Shown piece after piece: positions 48,255 through 55,995 of a stretch of DNA of 64,000 bases. The notes beneath the pieces were generated by a model, which saw nothing but the letters and a program-made list of their open reading frames with translations, was not told where the DNA came from and made no database searches. The translations under genes and the position numbers were made by a program. This DNA comes from Rhodospirillaceae bacterium (GTDB lineage Bacteria; Pseudomonadota; Alphaproteobacteria; Rhodospirillales; Rhodospirillaceae): NCBI GenBank assembly GCA_020852595.1, contig JADZAK010000036.1, forward strand, positions 1 to 64,000, read 5' to 3'. Position 1 is the first letter of the stretch. The number at the start of each line of letters is the position of its first letter.

Positions 48255-51137
48255 ATGAAATCCGTTAGCGTTTTGAATTGGAATAAATCGCTCTTTACGC
48301 TCGCCTGCCTTGGCTCGACCTGCTTGAGCTCGCTGGCTTTTGCTCAAGCCGCGGCGCAGGCCCCGGCCGTCGACGAAATCGTCGTCACCGGTACGCGCGT
48401 CGTGCGCGACGGCTACGAAGCTCCGACCCCTGTGTCGGTCATCGGCGTTGAAACGCTGCAGAACATCGCGACTTCGAACCTCGCGGATTCCATCAACCAG
48501 CTCCCGACCCTCGCCGGCAGCTCGACGCCGTCGACTACGGCGACCACCACCACCACCGGCACGTCGGCCATTAACGGCCTCAACCTGCGCGGCCTCGGCA
48601 CCACGCGTACCCTGGTGCTGCTCAACGGCCAGCGCACCGTCGGTTCGATCCTGACCGGCGTCGTGGACGTTTCCGAACTGCCGCAGAGCCTCATCGAACG
48701 CGTCGACGTCGTCACCGGCGGCGCCTCGGCCGCTTACGGTTCGGATGCGCTCTCGGGCGTCGTCAACTTCGTGCTCGACACCGACTTCACCGGCTTCAAG
48801 TCGGAAGTCTCGGGCGGCATCACCACCTATGGCGATGCGCCGAACTACAAGATCAACGCCACCTACGGCACGCCCTTCGCCGGCGGCCGCGGTCACTTCC
48901 TGATCACCGGCGAACACGTATGGGATGACGGCCTCATCGTCATCGACCGTCCGTGGAACCGCGAAGGTCACAGCTACATCAACAATCCGGCCTACACCGC
49001 CACCAACGGCCAGCCGCGCCTCCTGCAGACCACGAAGGTCGGCCTCAGCCCGATCATCGCGTGGGGCGGCGCGCTTAACGTGCCGAACACCCACCCGCTG
49101 TACGGCACCGCCTTCGGTCCGGGCGGCGTGCAGTACCGCATCGCGCCGGGCGACATCGTCGACGGCCCGATCATGCGCGGCGGTTCGTGGGAATCGCAGC
49201 AGGTAGCGCCGGTGCGCGGCGCCGCGCTCGTTCCGCAGCAGAACCGCCAGGACGTGTTCACGCGCGCCAGCTATGACGTCAACGACAACTTGACCGTCTA
49301 TGGCCATGCCGCGTGGGCCCACCTCGGCTCCTACTCGTCGGGCGCGCCGAACTTCTTCCCGGGCAACCTCGGTCTTCGCACGGATAACGCCTTCCTTCCG
49401 GCGAACCTGCGCGCCGCGCTCGAGCCGGCCGGTGTGACCACCGGCTTCAACTTCGGCACCATGAACATGGACCTGGACAACTTCCGGGCCGTGTACGACC
49501 GCCGCGTGCTCCGCTTCCTCGCGGGCGCCGAAGGCAGCTTCGAAATGGGCGCGAAGGACTGGAACTGGGATATGTATCTCAGCAACGGCGAAGCCTTCGG
49601 TTCGCTGAAGTCCATCGGCGCGATCGACACGCTCCGCTACCGCCAGGCGGCGGACGCGGTGCGCAATCCCGCCACCGGCGCCATCGTCTGCCGTTCGACC
49701 CTGACAAACCCCGGCGACGGTTGCGTGCCGCTCAATGTGTTCGGGATCGGTGTCGCCAGCCCGGCGGCGATCGACTACGTCCAGGGCCGCTACGGCTGGA
49801 ACAATCAGCGCCTCAATCAAAAGGTCGCCGCCCTCAACTTCAACGGCAACCCGTTTGAAACCTGGGCCGGCCCGGTTTCGCTCGCGTTTGGTTACGAATT
49901 CCGCAAGGAAACCATGCGTCAGATCTCGGATCCCGAAGAACAAGCGGTTCCGACGATCTGGTTCCAGGGCGCTGGTCAGCCCTACACCGGCCGCTTCACC
50001 GTGAACGACATCTATGCCGAAACCGTCGTGCCGCTCGCCAAGGACGCGGAATGGGCCAGCTCGCTCGACGTGAACGCGTCGGTTCGCGCCACGCACTACT
50101 CCACTTACGGCTGGGTCGCGACCTGGAAGATCGGCGCCACCTACGCTCCGGTCGACGATCTGCGTCTGCGCGCCACGCGTTCGCGCAATATCCGCTCGCC
50201 GACGCTGGTCGACCTCTACCAGGCCGGCACCAGCCAGAACAACGCGGTCAGCGATCCGTTCACCAACAGCACTGTGAACTATACGTCGCGCGCGTCGGGT
50301 AACCCGAACCTGGCTGCGGAAAAGTCGAACGATCTCGGCCTTGGCGTCGTGTACCAGCCGTCGTGGTTCGAAGGCTTCAGCGCCTCGGTCGACTACTACC
50401 GCATCAACATCAAGGATGCGGTGAATCAGCCGTCGCCGAGCGAAGTTTTGAACCTCTGTTTCGCCGGCAATCAGACGGCCTGCGCCGCCGTCACCCGCAC
50501 GACGCAGAACGGCGCTCCGTACCTGTTCATCCAGCAGCAGCCGCAGAACTTCGCGACCGAAAAAGCCCGCGGGATCGACTTCGAAACCAGCTACCGCACG
50601 CCGCTGTCGGCGCTCTTCGACTCGGCGGACGGCGATATCAGCCTGCGCCTGCTCGCCACGCGTTATATCAAGTATGAGATCAACAACGGCACCGTCGGCT
50701 CGATCATCGTCGACTACGCCGGCACCAATGGCGGCGGCAACGGCGTGCCGAAGTGGCGCCTGCAAAGCGTGCTCGGCTACAACCTCGATCCGATCAACCT
50801 CGGCCTTACCTTCCGTTACATCTCGTCGGGTAAGAACGTGGCGACGCACATCGAATGTACGTCGGGTTGCCCGACGTCGACCGCGCAGAACCTGACCACC
50901 GACAACAACACGATCAACGCGGCCTACTATCTCGACCTCAATCTCGGCTACAAGATGGAAGTCGGCGAAGCGGCCTCGTCCGAGCTGTTCCTGAACGTGC
51001 GTAACCTGTTCAACCGCGATCCGGAAATCGCCGCGCGCGGTCCGGGCGGCACGTCCTACGACTTCCCGCCGACCTCGGTCGGTGTCTACGATACCCTCGG
51101 CCGCGTGTTCCGCGCGGGCGTGCGCTTCAAGATGTAA
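48255..51137 (+). CDS. TonB-dependent receptor (tandem array, copy 7)
   Basis: A 960-residue receptor, last of the tandem array and the most divergent of the four. The signal peptide is shorter and ends LAFAQA. It has DEIVVTGTRVV, GYEAPTPVSVIG, VCRSTLTNPGDGCVPLNVFG, ECTSGCPTS and a C-terminus GVRFKM. A GAAGGGG ribosome-binding site lies upstream of ATG 48255. Its own terminator follows, so the amidase gene downstream is probably transcribed separately. Confidence 0.94.
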   Translation: MKSVSVLNWNKSLFTLACLGSTCLSSLAFAQAAAQAPAVDEIVVTGTRVVRDGYEAPTPVSVIGVETLQNIATSNLADSINQLPTLAGSSTPSTTATTTTTGTSAINGLNLRGLGTTRTLVLLNGQRTVGSILTGVVDVSELPQSLIERVDVVTGGASAAYGSDALSGVVNFVLDTDFTGFKSEVSGGITTYGDAPNYKINATYGTPFAGGRGHFLITGEHVWDDGLIVIDRPWNREGHSYINNPAYTATNGQPRLLQTTKVGLSPIIAWGGALNVPNTHPLYGTAFGPGGVQYRIAPGDIVDGPIMRGGSWESQQVAPVRGAALVPQQNRQDVFTRASYDVNDNLTVYGHAAWAHLGSYSSGAPNFFPGNLGLRTDNAFLPANLRAALEPAGVTTGFNFGTMNMDLDNFRAVYDRRVLRFLAGAEGSFEMGAKDWNWDMYLSNGEAFGSLKSIGAIDTLRYRQAADAVRNPATGAIVCRSTLTNPGDGCVPLNVFGIGVASPAAIDYVQGRYGWNNQRLNQKVAALNFNGNPFETWAGPVSLAFGYEFRKETMRQISDPEEQAVPTIWFQGAGQPYTGRFTVNDIYAETVVPLAKDAEWASSLDVNASVRATHYSTYGWVATWKIGATYAPVDDLRLRATRSRNIRSPTLVDLYQAGTSQNNAVSDPFTNSTVNYTSRASGNPNLAAEKSNDLGLGVVYQPSWFEGFSASVDYYRINIKDAVNQPSPSEVLNLCFAGNQTACAAVTRTTQNGAPYLFIQQQPQNFATEKARGIDFETSYRTPLSALFDSADGDISLRLLATRYIKYEINNGTVGSIIVDYAGTNGGGNGVPKWRLQSVLGYNLDPINLGLTFRYISSGKNVATHIECTSGCPTSTAQNLTTDNNTINAAYYLDLNLGYKMEVGEAASSELFLNVRNLFNRDPEIAARGPGGTSYDFPPTSVGVYDTLGRVFRAGVRFKM

Positions 51138-51162
51138 GCTCGCGTAACAACGAGTGATCTAC

Positions 51163-51205
51163 AATGGGCCCGATCCGGGTATACTGGATTGGGCCCATTT
51201 CTTTT
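51163..51205 (+). terminator. Rho-independent terminator after receptor copy 7
   Basis: A 14-bp stem with one G-T pair (AATGGGCCCGATCC / GGATTGGGCCCATT), 9-base loop, then TCTTTT. It lies just upstream of the amidase gene. Confidence 0.85.
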
Positions 51206-51237
51206 CCGGCGGCGCACATCCAAGGGGGGATACACCG

Positions 51238-52944
51238 ATGAATAAGGTTCGCGTTCTTGCAACGTTAGGTCTCACAACGGCGCTCGCGCTGGTTCTGCAA
51301 TCGTGTGACAAGCCCGCGCCGCAAGAACAGGCGAAAGCGCCCTTCAGCATCGTGGAAGCCTCGATCCCGGATATGCAGAAGGCCATGCAGGAGGGCCGCA
51401 CCACGTCGCGCGCGATCGTGACCGAATACCTGACGCGCATGGGCATGTACGAAGACATGCTGAACGCCGCCGTCTCGGTGAACCACAATGCCCTGACCCA
51501 AGCCGACGCGCTCGACAAGGAACGCGCCGAAGGCAAGGTGCGTGGCCCGCTGCACGGCATCCCGGTCGCCCTCAAGGACAACATCATGACCAAGGACGAC
51601 ATGCCGACATCCGGCGGCATGCTCGCCTTCAAGCATTACATGGCGCCCTATGACGCGACTCTGGTCGCCAATCTGAAAGCCGCCGGCGCGATCGTCATCG
51701 CCAAATCGACCATGAGCGAGCTCGCCGGCTGGTACGGCAGCGAGAAGCGCCCGGGCGGTTACAACGGCGCCGCCGGCCAAAGCTATAACCCCTACGATCC
51801 GCGCGCGAACGATGACGGCACCCCGGTCATGGAAGTCGCCGGATCGAGCTCGGGCGTCGGCGTGGCCGCGAACCTGTGGGCCGCGAATGTCGGCACGTCC
51901 ACGGGCGGCTCCATCGAAGCTCCGTCCAACGCCAACATGCTCGTCGGCTTGCGCCCGTCCACGGGGCGTATCAGCAGATACGGTATCGTGCCGCTCACCC
52001 TCGATCAGGACACCGCCGGCCCGATGACCAAACATGTGGTGGACGCCGCCATCATGCTCGGCGCCATGGAAGGCGCCGCCGTGGATCCCAACGATCCGCG
52101 CACCTCCGAGTGCACGCCGCCGGCGAACCGCGATTACACGCCGTTCCTGAAAGCCGACGCCCTCAAGGGCGCCCGCATCGGGATTCCGCGCGCCGGTCTC
52201 ATCACCGCGCACACCTATCCCGGTAAAGCGCGCCCGTTTCCGGGCCTGAAGCCCGCCGAACTTGAGACCATGGAAGGGGCCATCGCGGCCCTGAAGGCGG
52301 CCGGCGCCGACGTCGTCGATCCGGCGGACCTGCCGAGCATGGTCGCGACCGATCCGCAGAAGAACATCTCCGCGCACTTCATCTGTCAGCTCGCCACCGA
52401 CGGCAAAGCGCCGGATGACTACTGCTCGAACGTGCTGCGCTACGGCATGAAGCGCGACTTCAATCTGTGGCTGGCGTCTCTCGACGACAAAGCCCCGGTC
52501 AAGACCTTCAAGGAGTTCCTGGCCTGGAACACGGCGCACGCGGCCGACGGCGCTATCCGCTACGGCCAATCGCGCCTCGAAGCCGCCGAAGCCGTCGATC
52601 TGGAAAAGGAAAAGGCGCGCTATGAAAGGAACCGCGCCGAAGACCTGGTGCTGACGCGTGAGGAAGGCCTCGACGCCGTCATCGCCGCGGGCAAGCTCGA
52701 CGCCATCATGTTCCCGGAAGCCGGTGGCGCCAACTACGCCACGAAGGCGGGTTATCCCATCGTCGTCGTGCCGTTCGGCCTCGTGCCCAACGATAACCCG
52801 GGCGCGAAGGGCTCCGAGGAGCGCGTGAAGCCCTTCGGTGTCAGCTTCGTGGGCGGCCATTGCGAGGACCCGAAAGTTCTCGGGATCGCTTACGCTTTCG
52901 AACAGGCCACCAAGAAGCGCGTGCCGTCCAAGCACACGCCGTAA
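51238..52944 (+). CDS. Amidase-signature lipoprotein
   Basis: A 568-residue amidase-signature enzyme with a lipoprotein signal (LQSC, Cys23), predicted to be anchored facing the periplasm. The catalytic Lys is Lys113 in VALKDN; GSSSG around Ser204 supplies the cis-Ser; GTSTGGS supplies the nucleophile, Ser225. The usual GTDTGGSIR motif reads GTSTGGSIE here, so the Asp and Arg are changed. The family hydrolyses amide bonds in varied substrates. ATG 51238 follows AAGGGGGG. It sits directly after four tandem receptors and may process what they import, which is an inference. Confidence 0.87.
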   Translation: MNKVRVLATLGLTTALALVLQSCDKPAPQEQAKAPFSIVEASIPDMQKAMQEGRTTSRAIVTEYLTRMGMYEDMLNAAVSVNHNALTQADALDKERAEGKVRGPLHGIPVALKDNIMTKDDMPTSGGMLAFKHYMAPYDATLVANLKAAGAIVIAKSTMSELAGWYGSEKRPGGYNGAAGQSYNPYDPRANDDGTPVMEVAGSSSGVGVAANLWAANVGTSTGGSIEAPSNANMLVGLRPSTGRISRYGIVPLTLDQDTAGPMTKHVVDAAIMLGAMEGAAVDPNDPRTSECTPPANRDYTPFLKADALKGARIGIPRAGLITAHTYPGKARPFPGLKPAELETMEGAIAALKAAGADVVDPADLPSMVATDPQKNISAHFICQLATDGKAPDDYCSNVLRYGMKRDFNLWLASLDDKAPVKTFKEFLAWNTAHAADGAIRYGQSRLEAAEAVDLEKEKARYERNRAEDLVLTREEGLDAVIAAGKLDAIMFPEAGGANYATKAGYPIVVVPFGLVPNDNPGAKGSEERVKPFGVSFVGGHCEDPKVLGIAYAFEQATKKRVPSKHTP

Positions 52945-53048
52945 TCTGAAAGGCGCTCTGCCGTCCGGGCCCGCCCGAAGCCGTTCCTGCTTTCCGGCTG
53001 GAATCATATACGATTTGCGGGCTACCTTGAGCCCCTCCTGGAGGTTCA

Positions 53049-55457
53049 ATGGAACAGAAGAAGATTACGCGCTCCGTACCGCCCGCCGACCTCGAGTGCC
53101 TGCGGGCCCTCGAGCAGAAGGTGCTGTGGCTCGCAAGCTGGACGATCCACAACGCCAATCACCTCCGGGATAACGGCGACGGCGTGAAGGTCGGCGGCCA
53201 CCAGGCGTCGTCGGCGTCTCTCGCCACCATCATGACCGCGCTCTACTTCTCGGTGCTCCGTCCCCAGGACCGCGTCGCGGTGAAGCCGCACGCCAGCCCC
53301 AATCTGCATGCCATTCAATATCTCTACGGCCGCCAGAAGCTCGAAAAGCTGCAGAACTTTCGCGGTTTCAAAGGCGCGCAGAGTTATCCGTCGCGGACCA
53401 AGGATACCTGCGACGTGGACTTCTCGACCGGCTCGGTGGGGCTCGGTGTCGCGCAGACGCTGTTCTCATCCCTTGTTCAGGATTACGTGCACGCTCACGG
53501 CTGGTCCGGCCTCGACAAGGGCCGCATGGTCGCGCTCATCGGCGACGCCGAGATGGACGAAGGCAATATCTTCGAAGCCATGCTCGAAGGCTGGAAGCAG
53601 GGTTTGAAGAACTGCTGGTGGATCATCGATTTCAATCGCCAAAGCCTCGATGCCTGCACCCTTGAGGGCCTGTGGGAACGCTATGCTCAAGTCTTCCGCG
53701 ACCTCGACTGGGATGTCGTCATCCTGAAGTACGGCGCCCTGCTTGAAGCCGCATTCCAGAAACCGGGCGGCGATACCTTGCGCGCCTGGATCGACGCCTG
53801 CCCGAACGCGCTTTATTCCGCGCTGACGTTCCAGGGCGGCGCGGCCTGGCGTAAAAGGCTGCTTACGGATCTTGGCGCCAACAATGCGGCCGCCAGTCTC
53901 ATCGCAGAGTACGATGACGCCGCGCTCGCGCAGTTGATGACCAACCTCGCGGGGCACGACCTTCCGACGCTGCTCGCCGCGTTCGGCGCGGTCACGCATG
54001 AACGGCCCGTTTGTTTTATCTGCTATACCGTGAAGGGTTTTGGTCTCCCGCTCGCGGGCCACAAGGATAATCACGCCGGCCTCATGAACCTCGCCCAAAT
54101 GGACGAGTTCCGGGCGCGCATGAAGATCCGTGACGGCCACGAGTGGGATCCGTTCGAAGGGCTTGATCTCCCGGCCGAGCGCCTCAAGGCTTTCCTGGCG
54201 CGGACCCCCATGGCCACCGCCGGCGAGCGTCAGCACGCCGCGCCGGCAATTCCGGTTCCGGCGGAGATCGAACTCGTCATCGCGGACACCATGTCGACCC
54301 AGGCGGGATTCGGCACCGTCATGAACAATCTCGGCAAAGTCGAGAGCGCGTTCGTGGAGCGTGTCGTCACGACGTCGCCGGACGTCACGGTCTCGACCAA
54401 CCTGGGCGGATGGGTGAACCGCCGCGGCTTGTTCTCGAAAGACGCGCGCGGCGATATCTTCAGGGACCAGAAGGTGCCTTCGACCTTCAACTGGTCGGCG
54501 TCGCCCTCGGGCCAGCACATGGAACTCGGCATTGCCGAAGCGAATCTTTTCATCCTGCTTTCGGCGCTGGGACTTTCGCATACGATCAGCGGCGCGCGCC
54601 TCATTCCCATCGGCACGCTCTACGATCCCTTCATCGCGCGCGGCCTCGATGCCCTCAACTACGCCTGTTACCAGGACTCGCGCTTCATGCTCGTGGCGAC
54701 GCCGTCCGGGATCAGCCTTGCGCCGGAGGGCGGCGCGCATCAATCCATCGGCACGCCGCTGATCGGGATGTCCCAACCGGGCCTGACGTCTTTTGAGCCG
54801 GCCTTCGTGGATGAATTGCTCGCCATGATCTTGTGGTCGTTCGCGCATCTCCAGAAACACGATCCGGATGCTCCTGGCGGCGCGAACCTGCTTCACGACG
54901 ATAAAGGCGGCTCCGTCTACCTGCGCCTCTCCACGCGTCCGCTCGAGCAGCCAAAACGCGAGATGACGGGCGCTCTGCGTCAGGACATCATCGACGGCGC
55001 CTACTGGATGCGCGAGCCGGGCCCCAACTGCCCGGTCATTGTCGCCTATACCGGCGTCGTCGCGCCCGAAGCGATCAACGCCGTCGGCCTGATGGCCGAG
55101 GACCGCCGCGATATCGGCCTGCTCGCGGTGACCTCCGCCGACCGCCTGTACGCCGGGTGGACGGCGTCGCACAAGGCGCGGGAGCAGGGCCATGACGGGG
55201 TCTCTCACATCGAACGCCTGCTCGGCCGTCTGCCGCCAAGCTGCGCCATCGTCACGGTGATCGACGGACATCCCGCAAGCCTGGGCTGGCTCGGGGCGGT
55301 CGGCGGCCACCGGGTCCGGGCGCTCGGGGTCGATCAGTTCGGTCAGACCGGTTCCGTTGCCGATTTGTACCGCCACTATGGGATCGATACGCAGGCCATC
55401 ATTTCGGCGGTGCAGCATCTTACGCAGGGGCGGCCGATCCGCTATTCGGGCGCCTGA
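53049..55457 (+). CDS. AceE-like thiamine-diphosphate enzyme
   Basis: An 802-residue protein of the transketolase / homodimeric pyruvate dehydrogenase E1 type, about 80 residues shorter than AceE. It has the N-terminal VKVGGHQASSAS and KPHASPNLHAIQYL blocks that parallel AceE, and the thiamine-diphosphate motif GDAEMDEGN...DFNRQ at about residues 165-197. A transketolase-like pyrimidine-binding half follows (STNLGGWVNRRGLFS, HMELGIAEANLF). No E2 or E3 genes are adjacent, and it carries no lipoyl domain, so pyruvate dehydrogenase activity in a complex is not shown; other 2-oxo acid or transketolase-like reactions are possible. Confidence 0.82.
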   Translation: MEQKKITRSVPPADLECLRALEQKVLWLASWTIHNANHLRDNGDGVKVGGHQASSASLATIMTALYFSVLRPQDRVAVKPHASPNLHAIQYLYGRQKLEKLQNFRGFKGAQSYPSRTKDTCDVDFSTGSVGLGVAQTLFSSLVQDYVHAHGWSGLDKGRMVALIGDAEMDEGNIFEAMLEGWKQGLKNCWWIIDFNRQSLDACTLEGLWERYAQVFRDLDWDVVILKYGALLEAAFQKPGGDTLRAWIDACPNALYSALTFQGGAAWRKRLLTDLGANNAAASLIAEYDDAALAQLMTNLAGHDLPTLLAAFGAVTHERPVCFICYTVKGFGLPLAGHKDNHAGLMNLAQMDEFRARMKIRDGHEWDPFEGLDLPAERLKAFLARTPMATAGERQHAAPAIPVPAEIELVIADTMSTQAGFGTVMNNLGKVESAFVERVVTTSPDVTVSTNLGGWVNRRGLFSKDARGDIFRDQKVPSTFNWSASPSGQHMELGIAEANLFILLSALGLSHTISGARLIPIGTLYDPFIARGLDALNYACYQDSRFMLVATPSGISLAPEGGAHQSIGTPLIGMSQPGLTSFEPAFVDELLAMILWSFAHLQKHDPDAPGGANLLHDDKGGSVYLRLSTRPLEQPKREMTGALRQDIIDGAYWMREPGPNCPVIVAYTGVVAPEAINAVGLMAEDRRDIGLLAVTSADRLYAGWTASHKAREQGHDGVSHIERLLGRLPPSCAIVTVIDGHPASLGWLGAVGGHRVRALGVDQFGQTGSVADLYRHYGIDTQAIISAVQHLTQGRPIRYSGA

Positions 55458-55560
55458 CAAAAGGCCTCGCGCCCGGCATTGACCGGAATCAATGTCCCGG
55501 GCGCCCGCCGCCGCCAGACTGTCACCCAGGATTTACAGCGCGAAATCAGGAGGGAAACAT

Positions 55561-55995
55561 ATGCGTGGTTTTGGTGCAGCTATCGGTATTCTGGCGGTCT
55601 TGAGCGGCTCCGCGAGCGCCCTCGCGGCCGAGGACAAGGACACAATCGAATACCGCCAGCACATTATGAAGGCTCTCGATGCCCAGGTCGCTGTTCTGGG
55701 TATGATCCTGTCGGGGGCCGCGCCCGAGGATAATCTCCAAAGCCACCTCGATACCATCGCCCTCATCTCCCAAGGCGCCCTTCAGAGCTTCGAAGCCAAG
55801 GTGCCCGGCGGCGAATCCACTCCGGAAGTCTGGACCAAATGGGCCGACTTCCAACAGCGCATGAACACGTTTGCCGCGGCCACCGTCAAAGTGGCCACGA
55901 TTATGCGCGAACAAGGCAAAGACGCCATCATGAGCGAGGTCGCTCCGGCTCTCTCCTGCAAGTCCTGCCACGACGTTTACCGCGTCAAGAAATAA
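55561..55995 (+). CDS. Class II c-type cytochrome (c556/c' family)
   Basis: A 144-residue exported cytochrome with a signal peptide ending LAAED. It is a four-helix cytochrome c'/c556 type: haem is bound by CKSCH at residues 133-137 near the C-terminus. An N-terminal YRQHIMKALDAQ segment carries Met36, a likely sixth ligand as in c556, which would make it an electron carrier rather than a c' gas binder. AGGAGG precedes ATG 55561. Its stop overlaps the convergent phospholipase gene by 11 bases. Confidence 0.86.
   Translation: MRGFGAAIGILAVLSGSASALAAEDKDTIEYRQHIMKALDAQVAVLGMILSGAAPEDNLQSHLDTIALISQGALQSFEAKVPGGESTPEVWTKWADFQQRMNTFAAATVKVATIMREQGKDAIMSEVAPALSCKSCHDVYRVKK

Noticed and set aside
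47856..48256. Short ORFs upstream of receptor copy 7 on both strands
   Set aside because: They overlap each other and the conserved motif, and have no ribosome-binding site or domain.
38754..51137. Very long open frames on the strand opposite the tandem receptors (860-990 codons each)
   Set aside because: They mirror the receptor genes, are full of Arg, Ala, Gly and His from GC-rich third positions, have no ribosome-binding sites and show no domain. They are codon-bias shadows.
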